From the NCBI RefSeq assembly GCF_963668215.1, contig NZ_OY764190.1:682001-746000 (forward strand): a stretch of DNA of 64,000 bases. Reading direction: 5' to 3'. The notes under the pieces are model-generated. The model did not search any database and was not told the DNA's origin. It worked only from the letters and a program-made list of their open reading frames with translations. Positions 9,097 to 18,507 of this stretch are shown piece after piece (position 1 is the stretch's first letter; each line of letters starts with the position of its first letter). Made by a program: the position numbers and the translations under genes. Origin of the DNA: an uncultured Desulfosarcina sp. (GTDB lineage Bacteria; Desulfobacterota; Desulfobacteria; Desulfobacterales; Desulfosarcinaceae).

Positions 9097-9192
9097 ATGT
9101 GGGGACATCCCCGGGGCGAATGGCTGTTCGTGGACAACCAGACATCTGAAATCAGACGGCCCGATGCTCTGGAGGAGCAATGCAGGGCGTAA
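9097..9192 (+). CDS. Possible 31-residue ORF between membrane protein and methylase
   Basis: An ATG at 9097 opens MWGHPRGEWLFVDNQ and ends at TAA 9190-9192. A GGAAGGG sequence lies about 20 bases upstream, too far for a good ribosome binding site. Upstream codons stay open, so a longer form is possible. It is listed because it fills the gap between two genes; it may be non-coding. Confidence 0.2.
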   Translation: MWGHPRGEWLFVDNQTSEIRRPDALEEQCRA

Positions 9193-9229
9193 ATATCACA
9201 CGTCGATTCTAATGCACAAGGAGGCGTCC

Positions 9230-10024
9230 GTGAACAGCCCATTAGCGTACATTGGCGGGAAATCGAAGCTGGCTAAAACAATCATCGATATGATGCCCGA
9301 GCATAAAGCCTACTGCGAGGTATTTGCAGGGGCGGCCTGGGTGTTTTTTAAAAAGCCTGAATCGAAATATGAGGTGATCAACGATCTGGACAGCGACCTG
9401 GTGGTTTTTTACCGGGTGCTGCAGAACCATCTCGAGGAATTTTTACGGCAGTTCAAATGGCTGCTTTCGTCCCGGGAATGGTTCGAGGACTGGAAGCGCC
9501 AGCAGGCTTCTGGCGGTCTGACCGATATCCAGCGGGCGGCCCGTTACTATTACCTGCAGCGGCTTTGTTTTGGTGGGCGTGTCAAAGGCCGCGTATATGG
9601 CACGGCACCCATGCATGCCCCCCGGATTAACCTTTTGCGCATTGAAGAGGAGCTGTCGGCGGTTCATTTGCGGCTGGTGGGCGTGACGATAGAGCATCTG
9701 CCCTGGGAGGATTTTATCAGGCGCTACGACAAGCCGGGGACGCTGTTTTATTGCGATCCGCCTTACTACAAGGCACCATTTTATGAGCACAATCTTGAAC
9801 TGTCAGATTATCAGCAGATGGCGGACGTTCTATCAGAGATTCGGAGCAAGTTCATCTTGAGCATCAATGATCATCCGGAAATTTGGGAGGTGTTCAGCGG
9901 GTTTGAAATTAGGTCGGTCGGTTTGAAATATACGGTGGCCAAGGGAAAACAGACCACTGGCAGGGAGTTATTGGTTAGCAATTGTAGAGGTCGCTTCAAG
10001 GGTGGAGGCCGTTTTGTAGGATAG
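9230..10024 (+). CDS. DNA adenine methylase, D12/Dam type
   Basis: A 264-residue enzyme that transfers a methyl group from SAM to adenine N6 in DNA. The SAM-binding motif YIGGKSKL is at the N-terminus and the catalytic DPPYY motif at about residues 179-183, the order of Dam/DpnM-type enzymes. I place the start at GTG 9230 because AAGGAGG (9218-9224) is five bases upstream; an in-frame ATG at 9212 overlaps that site. No restriction endonuclease is next to it, so it is probably an orphan phage methylase for self-protection or timing. It is the last recognisable phage gene. Confidence 0.85.
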   Translation: MNSPLAYIGGKSKLAKTIIDMMPEHKAYCEVFAGAAWVFFKKPESKYEVINDLDSDLVVFYRVLQNHLEEFLRQFKWLLSSREWFEDWKRQQASGGLTDIQRAARYYYLQRLCFGGRVKGRVYGTAPMHAPRINLLRIEEELSAVHLRLVGVTIEHLPWEDFIRRYDKPGTLFYCDPPYYKAPFYEHNLELSDYQQMADVLSEIRSKFILSINDHPEIWEVFSGFEIRSVGLKYTVAKGKQTTGRELLVSNCRGRFKGGGRFVG

Positions 10025-10160
10025 ACAGATCGTACTTGTCTTTCAGTTTGGATTTAATTCCGTCCTGCGCAAACATCTTGTCCTACCCTATCAAACTGAT
10101 ATGCTAAAGATTTTACGCTGAATATATAGTGCTGTTTACACCCACCTGAGACGATAGCAA

Positions 10161-10227
10161 ATGAATTATTAATTCATGGTTGACTTAAGGATGGCAGGAA
10201 AATATTCTACAATAACGTGATGTTATT
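10161..10227 (+). promoter_or_regulatory. Sigma-70 promoter with two palindromes before the sensor kinase
   Basis: TTGACT (10180-10185) and TATTCT (10203-10208) are 17 bases apart. A perfect 17-nt palindrome, ATGAATTA-T-TAATTCAT, sits at 10161-10177 just upstream of the -35. A second inverted repeat, AATAAC-N5-GTTATT, covers 10211-10227 at the expected transcription start. Both are candidate regulator binding sites for the downstream kinase operon (start 10285). The 10025-10160 stretch holds nothing I recognise. Confidence 0.5.
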
Positions 10228-12802
10228 GATGACGCAAGTATGTGCAACCTCCGACTTCAGGGGGAAACTTCCTAAGGGTCCATAATGAGCGATAGTAACC
10301 AAAATATACTAAATAAGCACCTCTACTTAATAAAATCAATCGTGGCCATAGCCTTCGTTTCATTTTGTTGTTTCCCAAACTTCGCGAGTGCTCGTGTAAT
10401 AAAAGTTGGTGTCTATGAAAACAGCCCGAAAGTCTTTACTGCGGAATCTGGACAGGCTGCAGGCATCTTTATTGAAATCATCGAAACGATTGCCGAAAAG
10501 GAAAAATGGGAGTTGAAATATATACATGGCTCCTGGGGAGAAGGGCTGGACCGTCTGGAAATTGGAGAAATCGATCTCATGCCGGACGTTGCTCATACGG
10601 CTGATCGAGAGAATATATTCGATTTTCACAAGATCCCGGTTTTATCTTCATGGTTTCAAGTTTATGTTCCTAAAAATAGCGATATTAAATCAATATTGGA
10701 TTTAAATGAAAAGCGCATTGCCGTTCTGGATCGTTCTGTGCAGCAAAAAGCGTTCGTACAGATTGAAAATAGCTTTGGATTTAATACTACGCTCATTTCT
10801 CTGCCAGATTACAAAACCATTTTTGAAATGGTTAGCAAAAATGAAGCGGACGCTGCCATAACGAACCGATTTTATGGTCTATTACACAGCAAAAAATTCG
10901 GACTTAAGGATACTGCAATCATTTTTAGCCCTTCCAATTTATTTTATGCATCTACGAAAGGTAAGAATCAAAAACTATTAGCAACAATCGATAATCAACT
11001 TTCAATCATGAAACAAGATCCAAACTCTATTTATTATCAGTCATTAAAACGCTGGATTTCAGAGGAAGTGAAATTTGAATTTCCGATTTGGCTTAAAATG
11101 CTTGGCTTAATTTCACTTCTTTTTCTTTGCTTAAGCATAGCCGGCAGCATTCTGCTAAAACACCAGGTGAAAGCCAGAACTCAAGAACTGCAAATGGCTA
11201 GGCAACAATTTGAAAATATGATTGAATTTCTGCCAGATGCGACTTTTGTGATTGACGCAGACAATAAAATTATAGCGTGGAACCACGCATGTGAAGCAAT
11301 GACCGGAGTGAAGAAGGAAACATTGCTCGGTCAGGGTAACTACGCCTATGCAGAGCCGTTTTTCGGCAAACGGCGCCCAATTCTTATTGATTTGCTGGAT
11401 TCGCCCATGCCGGATTTGGAAGCCACGTACAAGAATATCGAGCGTCACGAAGACAGGCTTTATGGTGAATCATTCATCCAGCAACTTAATGGTGGTCAAG
11501 GTGCCTACTTGTGGGGCGTTGCGTCACCTTTATATGATCAAGAGGGGAAGCGTTGTGGTGCCATCGAGACTGTTCGGGACGTCAGCGAGCAAAAGCGTTT
11601 GGAGGAAACACTACGCGCAAGTGAAAAGAAATACCGCGAAGTGGTGACGCTGGCCAACAGCATCATTTTGCGTTGGACATCTGATGGGCTGGTCACTTTC
11701 CTGAACGAATACGGCCAGAAATTTTTCGGCTATACTGAAAAAGAGATCATTGGCCAGCAGTTGATTGGAACCATAGTCCCGGAGGTTGACAGCTCTGGAA
11801 AATCCTTGGAAGTGATGTTGGAAGAGATCCGAAAAAAACCACAGAGGTTTGAGCAAAACACCAACGAAAATATACGCCGCAACGGTGAAAGGGTATGGAT
11901 CGATTGGAGAAACAGGATCGTGTTCGATGAGCAGGGACAGATAAAAGAGATTTTGAGTATCGGCACCGACATAACCTATCTCAAGCAGGCTGAGGAAAAG
12001 ATCCATAAACTCCATGTTGACCTTCAGCAGTACGCTAACAACCTTGAAAAAAGGGTCAAAGAACGCACCGCAGAGTTGGCCATCGCAAAAGAGCATGCAG
12101 AATCGGCAGACCAACTTAAATCTGCTTTTCTGGCCACCATGTCCCATGAATTACGCACCCCTTTAAACTCCATCATCGGATTCACAGGCATTCTGCTTCA
12201 AGAACTAGCAGGTCCTTTGAACGAAGAGCAGCACAAACAGTTACGCATGGTGCAAAGCAGTTCCCGCCATCTTCTGGCTTTGATTAACGATGTACTGGAT
12301 ATTTCCAAAATAGAGGCCGGCCAGATGGAACTTTACCCATCATCTTTTGAATTGGGGCAGTCTGTCGAAAATACGATGAAGCTGGTTGCACCACTGGCTC
12401 AAAAAAAAGGAATAGAGCTTATGCTTGATATTGCAAATGAGGTTGAAACAGTAACGGCGGATCAACGTCGCCTGGAGCAGGTTATTCTTAATTTGCTCAA
12501 CAATGCTGTCAAGTTTACCGAAAAAGGATTTATTCGCATCTTGTGCCGGGTCGAAAACAATCATTATCTTATTTCTGTTAAGGACACTGGAATCGGTATC
12601 AGACAGGATGCACTCAATGGTCTTTTTCAACCTTTTCACCAGATCGATACGGGACTTACGCGAAAGCATGAGGGTAGCGGATTAGGGCTGTCAATTTGCA
12701 AAAAACTATTGAACATGATGGGCGGTATTAAATGGCCTTGAAAGGAGAGACAGCCTGAAGGGTGAGATAAGCAATGAGACGAAATCATGATTGTTGTCGG
12801 CT

Positions 12803-13639
12803 TCAGGCGGCCTGGTTTTGATTTTGAAGTCCTTGAGCATAAGCCTCATTTGGGGTCAGTTTGTCAAGAGACGAATGCTTCCGGTTTTCATTATACCAGT
12901 CGAACCAGATGGTCAGATCCCGGGATAGTTCAACACCGGTTTCGTAATCCCTGAGGTATATTCTTTCATATTTCAGGGTGCGCCAGAGGCGCTCGATAAA
13001 GATGTTGTCTTTGAACCGTCCCTTGCCATCCATGCTGATCTTAACTTTCCAGGCTTTCAGCACGGAGGTAAAGGCCTCGCTCGTGAACTGGCAACCCTGG
13101 TCGCTGTTGAAGATTTCCGGAGCGCCATATTTGAGTAGCGCTGCTTTGAGTGCCTCCACGCAAAACTGTGTGTCAAGGGTATTGGATAACCGCCAGGAGA
13201 GGACTTTCCGGGTAGCCCAGTCCATGATTGCGATTAGATACATATGACCGCGGGCCATGTGAATATACGTAATATCGGTGGCCCACACCTGGTTGGGGCG
13301 ATCAATGGTCATCCTTCGCAGCAGATAGGGATAGACCGGATGCCTGGGTTGACGCCTGCTGGTACCCGGCTTGGGTGCCAGGGATTCGATGCCCATGATA
13401 CGCATCAGGCGTCTGACACGCCCGCGTCCTATCGGTCGATCAGGACTCGTTAAATGATCGGCCAGGGAACGACTGCCCATCCAGGGATGATCCGTGTAGA
13501 GTCTATCGATCCGACGCATCAGTTCCCGGTCCCCTTGCCGCAGTCCCATAGAGGGGCCACGATAATAACTTGCACGGGATATACCCAATAATTGGCAGCG
13601 CCGCTTTACAGAAACATCCGGGTGACCGGTTGCAATCAC
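12803..13639 (-). CDS. IS3-family transposase OrfB (DDE integrase core)
   Basis: A 278-residue protein with an HTH_21 region followed by the rve core: WATDITYI (first Asp), FNSDQGCQFTS (second Asp) and DNIFIERLWRTLKYE (Glu), all present. The GTG start at 13639 overlaps the OrfA stop; the functional enzyme is probably the -1 frameshift OrfAB fusion. No internal stop, so the element may still be active. Confidence 0.9.
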   Translation of the reverse strand: MIATGHPDVSVKRRCQLLGISRASYYRGPSMGLRQGDRELMRRIDRLYTDHPWMGSRSLADHLTSPDRPIGRGRVRRLMRIMGIESLAPKPGTSRRQPRHPVYPYLLRRMTIDRPNQVWATDITYIHMARGHMYLIAIMDWATRKVLSWRLSNTLDTQFCVEALKAALLKYGAPEIFNSDQGCQFTSEAFTSVLKAWKVKISMDGKGRFKDNIFIERLWRTLKYERIYLRDYETGVELSRDLTIWFDWYNENRKHSSLDKLTPNEAYAQGLQNQNQAA

Positions 13640-13944
13640 CTTCTGTTTCTGCGCCCGGTCGAGTTCAGACCGGGCAGATTGGACAAAAAATCGTTTTCAA
13701 CCTTGAGCTTGCCGATCTGGCGGTGAAGTTCGTTAACCTCGGCTTCGTGGTTGAGCGCCTTTTTCTTAGCCTTACCAAACAAATCCGGTGCATTGGCGAC
13801 CAGTTCCTGTTTCCAGCGAGTGATTTGTGTCTGATGAACGCCATACTCACTGGATAGTTCGGCCAGGGTCTTTGCCTCGGACAATGCAGCAAGGGCGACC
13901 TTCGCCTTGAATTCTGCGCTACGACGGATACGATGTTTTGCCAT
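13636..13944 (-). CDS. IS3-family transposase OrfA
   Basis: A 102-residue protein starting MAKHRIRRSAEFKAK; ATG at 13944 is preceded on the minus strand by GAAAGGAAAG. It contains the HTH_Tnp_1 helix-turn-helix (LAELSSEYGVHQTQITRWKQ) and a leucine-zipper-like tail (LHRQIGKLKVENDFL). A heptamer T-TTT-TTG in frame at 13690-13684 is a good -1 slip site for making the OrfAB fusion transposase. A longer start at 13974 is less likely. Confidence 0.85.
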   Translation of the reverse strand: MAKHRIRRSAEFKAKVALAALSEAKTLAELSSEYGVHQTQITRWKQELVANAPDLFGKAKKKALNHEAEVNELHRQIGKLKVENDFLSNLPGLNSTGRRNRR

Positions 13945-14126
13945 GGATCTTTCCTTTCGATATTCTTGATCCATTGCTTATACACCTGTCTCAATATTCC
14001 GCGCCACTTCAGTACAATTGACGTTGAAAGCGAATTGGGAAGTGGCAGCATCTTCACTATGCGTTTTCCAAAAGCTCCACATGAGGGAACCAACTCATGA
14101 GTGACACACTATTAATTATAGAAGAC

Positions 14127-15457
14127 CACTAGTGTCCGGTTAAGGTTTGCTTAAAACAACATAACATATTGTTTATGATAGGATTAAGTCCATTTTTACA
14201 CGGGCAACCCCTTGATTTTGGATTTTTACCCCAGTAGAGCCCTTCGCATGACATAAAAGCGAAGGGAGATGCACATGTATCAAGGGAGAACCGTCTTTTC
14301 GCAGGTACTGGACTTTTTGCCACGGAAAAGCTTTCGTACCTGTGTTAAACGTTATAACGGCAACTACCGAATTCGTTCTTTCTCATGCTACGAGCAGTTT
14401 CTGTGTATGGCATTTGCGCAACTGACCTATCGTGAAAGCCTCCGCGATACAGTTCTTTGTTTACGGGCGATGCACAACAAGCTTCATGACGTTGGAATCC
14501 AGTGTAAAGTCGCCAGGAGCACGCTTGCCGATGCCAATGAAAAACGGGATTGGCGTATTTACTGCGACTTCGCCCAAGTTTTGATCGGGCAGGCCCGAAA
14601 ACTTTATGCGGATGAAGATTTCGGCCTCGAACTCGAAGAAACGGTTTATGCCTTGGATGCATCCACAATCGACCTTTGTCGCTCGGTTTTTCCATGGGCG
14701 CGGTTTCGATCCACCAAAAGCGGGATAAAGGTCCATACGTTGCTCGATCTCAGGGGAAATATCCCGTCATTTGTGCGCATAACCGATGCCAATGTTCATG
14801 ATGTCAATATTCTTGATGAACTGCTTCCGGAACCCGGTTCGATTTATGTAATGGATCGTGCCTATCTTGATTTCGACCGGCTCCATCGATTACATCGCCG
14901 GTGGGCTTTCTTCATCCTGAGGACCAAAGCCAACACCAAGTTGAGACGGCTCTACTCCTCACCTGTGGATAAATCCAGTGGTGTGATCTGTGATCAAACC
15001 GTTCGCCCGGTGGTGTATAAATCGGCCATTGGCTATCCGGAAAAATTGCGACGAATAAAATATTTCGATACTGAAACCGAAAAACGCCTGACGTTCTTAA
15101 CCAATCATTTCGAATTAGAGGCCCGGACCGTAGCTGATTTGTATAAATCCCGCTGGCAAGTGGAGCTGTTTTTCAAATGGATCAAGCAGCACCTTCGGAT
15201 AAAGAAATTTTTCGGGGTTTCGGAAACCGCCGTAAAAACCCAGATCTGGATCGCTATATCCGTTTATGTGCTGGTGGCCATCATGAAAAAACGCCTGGCC
15301 CTTGACCAGAGCCTCTACACAATTTTACAGGTTCTGAGTATTACTCTTTTTGAGAAAACCCTTATTTCACGGGCATTGACAGAAAATGATTACAATAACA
15401 AATTTACTTCTGGATATATCCAACTGAATTTATTTGATTCTTAACCGGACACTAATG
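14127..15457 (+). mobile_element. IS4-family insertion sequence, 1331 bp
   Basis: The 18-bp ends CACTAGTGTCCGGTTAAG (14127-14144) and CTTAACCGGACACTAATG (15440-15457) are inverted repeats with one mismatch. A 9-bp direct repeat ATAGAAGAC flanks them. One transposase gene fills the interior. The element splits the receiver gene. Boundaries are exact from the duplication. Confidence 0.9.
14269..15444 (+). CDS. IS4-family transposase with N-terminal DUF4372 domain
   Basis: A 391-residue transposase. The N-terminal segment (GRTVFSQVLDFLPRKSF, SFSCYEQFLCMAFAQLTYRESLRD) is the DUF4372 domain that precedes many IS4 transposases. The DDE core follows: VYALDASTIDLC (Asp), VMDRAYLDFDRL (Asp) and the C-terminal YKSRWQVELFFKWIKQ motif (Glu). 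The frame is intact and ends inside the right inverted repeat. It would cut and rejoin the element ends during transposition. Confidence 0.92.
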   Translation: MHMYQGRTVFSQVLDFLPRKSFRTCVKRYNGNYRIRSFSCYEQFLCMAFAQLTYRESLRDTVLCLRAMHNKLHDVGIQCKVARSTLADANEKRDWRIYCDFAQVLIGQARKLYADEDFGLELEETVYALDASTIDLCRSVFPWARFRSTKSGIKVHTLLDLRGNIPSFVRITDANVHDVNILDELLPEPGSIYVMDRAYLDFDRLHRLHRRWAFFILRTKANTKLRRLYSSPVDKSSGVICDQTVRPVVYKSAIGYPEKLRRIKYFDTETEKRLTFLTNHFELEARTVADLYKSRWQVELFFKWIKQHLRIKKFFGVSETAVKTQIWIAISVYVLVAIMKKRLALDQSLYTILQVLSITLFEKTLISRALTENDYNNKFTSGYIQLNLFDS

Positions 15458-15827
15458 ATAGAAGACAATGAACAAAATTTTTACATGATGCGGTTTTTGC
15501 TGGAAAAGAATGGTTTTACGGTTATTGGTGCAAATACCGGCAGGGAAGGAATTGAAAAAGCCTTACGAATTAAGCCCGACGCCATATTATTGGACATTCA
15601 GTTGCCGGAAATGGACGGTTATGCCGTAGCTGAAGAACTCAAAAGACACGAAGCATTGCAAGGTATTCCTATCATCGCGGTAACATCTTACGCGATGGTT
15701 GGAGACAGAGAAAGAATTTTACATGCCGGTGCTACCGGCTATATTGAAAAACCGATCAATCCGGACACTTTTGTGTTCGAGATAAACTCGCATCTGAGGA
15801 AAGACGGAGATTGACTGGAGGGCTGAT

Positions 15828-17525
15828 ATGAAAGTGCTTATCGTCGATGACAGAGAAGAAGGCCGTTATCTACTTCAAACACTGCTTTTAGGAAACGGAT
15901 ACGAAGTCGATACGGCCGTTAATGGTGTCGACGCTCTTGAAAAGATCAGGACCGGAAGTTTCCAACTGATAATCAGCGATATCCTCATGCCGGTTATGGA
16001 CGGTTTCCAGTTTTGCAGTGAAGTTAAATCAGACGAAAAATTGCTCCATATCCCGTTCATTTTTTACACTGCTACGTATACAAGTCCGAAAGATAAGGCA
16101 TTTGCTAAAAAAATCGGTGCAACCCGTTTTATTGTCAAACCCTGCGAGCCTGAAAAGCTTATCGAGGCGATACAGGATGCAACCATGACCGCTGATAACC
16201 AAAATATAGAATTAAAACCTGCTCCGCTGCAGGAAAAGGAAATGCTTAAACTTTACAACGAACGACTTGTGAAAAAGCTTGAGCAAAAGACGCTTCAATT
16301 GGAAAAAGAGATCAAGGCCAAACGAAAAACAGAGGAGAAATTACGTAATACGAATTCGTTTCTCGATTCTATTGTTGAAAATATCCCTGACATGATATTT
16401 CTTAAAGATGCAGATCAATTAAGATTTATTCGCTTTAATAAAGCAGGCGAAGAGCTTTTAGGTTTTTCCAGAGAAGAGCTCATTGGAAAGAGCGACTATG
16501 ACTTTTTCCCTAAAGAAGAAGCAGATTTTTTTACAACAAAAGACAGAGACGTATTAAATAGCAAAGAGCTTATTGATATTCCTGAAGAGTCGGTTCTCAC
16601 TAAATATAAAGGCCAAAGGATACTAAGGACTAAAAAAATACCCATTCTAGACGTGAAAGGACGTCCTAAATACCTTTTGGGCATTTCAGAAGACATTACC
16701 AAACGCAAATTTGCCGAGAGTGCACAGCGTGAGATAGAGAGTCGGCTTTCACAAATCGTTATGGGAAGCCCGATTCCGACCTTTGTTATCGATAAAAAAC
16801 ATATAGTCACACATTGGAACAAGGCCCTTGAAAGGGTTACCGGCATATCAGGAAGCGAAGTTATTGGAACGAATAAACAATGGATGGCTTTCTATCCTAA
16901 CGAAAGACCTATCATGGCGGATCTTTTGGTTGATAGTGTGAATAAAGATGAAGTATCAAAATTTTACAACGGAAAGCTTCATAAATCCACAGATAGTGAA
17001 CATGCTCATGCCGCCGAAGATTTTTTCCCTCATATGGGTAGAGAAGGTCGATGGCTATATTTTTCAGCTGCACCACTGCGTAATAGCGAAGGGGAAATCA
17101 CCGGAGCAGTGGAAACACTACTGGACATAACAGATCGCAAGAAATTCGAACAATCTTTAAAGGAAAATGAGGAACGTTATCGCTCCCTATTTGAATCATC
17201 CAGTGATAGTATTTTCATCATCAAAGATTCACTTTATTATGAATGCAATCCAAAAGCACTTGAAATGTTCAATTGTACCAGGGAACAAATTATCGGCAAT
17301 TCACTCCATAAGTTCAGCCCTGAATATCAACCTGACGGAACAACTTCATTCGATAAAGCATCAGATTTAATAAACAATGCTTATGACGACAAGCCACAAT
17401 TTTTCTTATGGCAACATTGCAGGTTTGATGGCTCGCGCTTCGATTCTGAGGTGTGCGACACGGCTAATTATGGCACAAATTTCGATTTAAATGGGGTGAC
17501 ACTTTTCCCGCCTTCTCGATTTTGA
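15828..17525 (+). pseudogene. Receiver plus three PAS domains, 3' end lost to an insertion
   Basis: Starts 13 bases after the receiver gene, so it is the third member of the broken signalling operon. Residues 1-120 are a receiver with Asp 51 (LIISDILMPVMDG). A coiled coil follows, then three PAS domains (about 180-300, 310-440, 455-545). The third PAS stops being PAS-like after RFDGSRFDSEV (about 17450); the related kinase in this window continues there as RLKRLDDEEG. The remaining residues up to 17525 come from the mobile element or debris. A C-terminal output domain, probably a kinase or cyclase, is presumably missing. Confidence 0.75.
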
Positions 17526-18507
17526 TCAGGCCATTTTTCAACAACCACTGCCTGGCCGCGATTCTCCATTCCACGTTTGTGATTCGGGGTCTGCCAGCCC
17601 GGTCCGCAATCTTGGCTGCCAGTTCCCGGATACATCGGAAGATACTTCTTCGTTCACGTCTGGAGTAGCGGATACGATCACCTCCAAAATACGTGCCGCA
17701 GGCTGTGTGATTTCCAAGGCAGCGGCGCTGTGTATGATTCAACTCATGGGCTGCGGTTTCAGACAGCAAAAAAGATGATTCCAATGTCGTGGCCTTCCAC
17801 TGCCAGCGTTTTAAAAATTCTTTGAACTCCCTTTGGGTTCGCTCGATCGCCCCATTGTACGAAGGCGTTTTCGGCGGATTGTTTATCGGGATCACCCAGG
17901 CATTTTCCAGCGCTTCGTTTACGGTGGTATGGTTTAGATTGCTCCCGTTGTCTCGCTTGCAAAATAGCGGTGGACCGAAGCGGTCGAACAAATATGCCAG
18001 ATGGCCGGCCACCTCTTCGCCGCAGGGCAGACTTCCCGAGGCGATCGGTGGCAGCTTGTAGCGCGAACAAAGGTCCGTCAGGTTGTGCAGGTGAAGCTTT
18101 CCCGAGGCCGTATCGCTCTTTTGGCAATCGTCCACGGCCCAGGCCAGGTTTGGCCGAAGCCAGCTGACACAACACCTTTCGGCTTTCCGACGGTGCTTGC
18201 TTTCGTTGCGTGCCTCGATAACCAGCGCGTTCAATTCCCTGCGGGATATGGACTCGCCGAAAGTGCTGTGAAGTTTGCCGGTGCCATGGCTGCGTTTGGG
18301 ACCATGATCCAGGTCCCGGATCTTGGCCTTCAACTCGTTCAGATTCAACGGCCGCACCTTCTTCGGACCTCGCTTTTCCACGGGGGGCATATCTTTGGTA
18401 AGGCGCTCTTTCCACCGCATCAGCGTTCGGTAGCTAAGCCCCGCCTGCTTTGCCAGGCAGGCATACGACAGCGAAAAGGTCGTTTTCATCTCTTCGATCA
18501 TGGCCAC
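17464..18507 (-). CDS. Second DDE integrase (ORF4 of four-ORF element)
   Basis: A 347-residue protein with an N-terminal helix-turn-helix (CLAKQAGLSYRTLMRWKERL) and an rve core: LAWAVDDCQ (Asp), FCKRDNGSNLNH (Asp), YNGAIERTQREFKE (Glu). The catalytic triad is complete. The C-terminus ends KAGKVSPHLNRNLCHN; codons for KVSP lie in the candidate left inverted repeat, so the last ten residues may be host-derived. It is not closely similar to ORF1, so the element carries two distinct integrases. Confidence 0.75.
   Translation of the reverse strand: MAMIEEMKTTFSLSYACLAKQAGLSYRTLMRWKERLTKDMPPVEKRGPKKVRPLNLNELKAKIRDLDHGPKRSHGTGKLHSTFGESISRRELNALVIEARNESKHRRKAERCCVSWLRPNLAWAVDDCQKSDTASGKLHLHNLTDLCSRYKLPPIASGSLPCGEEVAGHLAYLFDRFGPPLFCKRDNGSNLNHTTVNEALENAWVIPINNPPKTPSYNGAIERTQREFKEFLKRWQWKATTLESSFLLSETAAHELNHTQRRCLGNHTACGTYFGGDRIRYSRRERRSIFRCIRELAAKIADRAGRPRITNVEWRIAARQWLLKNGLIKIEKAGKVSPHLNRNLCHN

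Larger units (their letters stand above)
12728..14011 (-). mobile_element. IS3-family insertion sequence (IS150-like), 1284 bp
   Basis: Two overlapping frames on the minus strand encode OrfA and OrfB. The ends are weak inverted repeats (TTAAATGGC on the left, TGAAGTGGC read inward from the right). The 3-bp GTA duplication on either side matches IS3-family behaviour. It inserted into the histidine kinase gene. The boundaries come from re-joining the kinase reading frame, so they are good to a few bases. Confidence 0.8.
10285..14100 (+). pseudogene. Periplasmic-sensor histidine kinase interrupted by an IS3-type element
   Basis: Signal anchor at residues about 15-33, an SBP_bac_3-type periplasmic domain (about 35-265), a membrane helix (about 268-292), two PAS domains, HisKA with MSHELRTP (His 621) and an HATPase domain with [12 protein letters not shown]. 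The frame is broken after MMGG at 12727 by IS 12728-14011. Beyond it, at 14015, the same frame resumes as TIDVESELGSGSIFTMRFP and stops at 14098-14100. Joined, it is 842 residues. A direct repeat GTA (12725-12727 and 14012-14014) is the probable target duplication. It would sense a small ligand and pass phosphate to the overlapping receiver gene. The broken form lacks only the last ATPase strands but is probably impaired. Confidence 0.85.
14097..15814 (+). pseudogene. Single-domain response regulator interrupted by an IS4-type element
   Basis: The gene starts at ATG 14097, overlapping the kinase stop (ATGA), and reads MSDTLLIIED before the insertion. After the element the frame continues NEQNFYMMRFLLE to the stop at 15812-15814. 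Joined it is a 125-residue receiver with Asp 53 as phosphoacceptor (ILLDIQLPEMDG) and the conserved Lys (YIEKP). ATAGAAGAC is repeated at 14118-14126 and 15458-15466 as a 9-bp target duplication. The last three bases of the element are ATG, in frame, so a product MIEDNEQ could be made, but it would lack the first beta strand. Confidence 0.85.

Noticed and set aside
9080..9229. Upstream start for the Dam-type methylase
   Set aside because: The extended N-terminus before GTG 9230 has no family similarity, and AAGGAGG lies just before that GTG.
10025..10160. Prophage attachment site or tRNA at the phage end
   Set aside because: No tRNA cloverleaf and no direct repeat partner visible; the left end of the prophage is outside the window.
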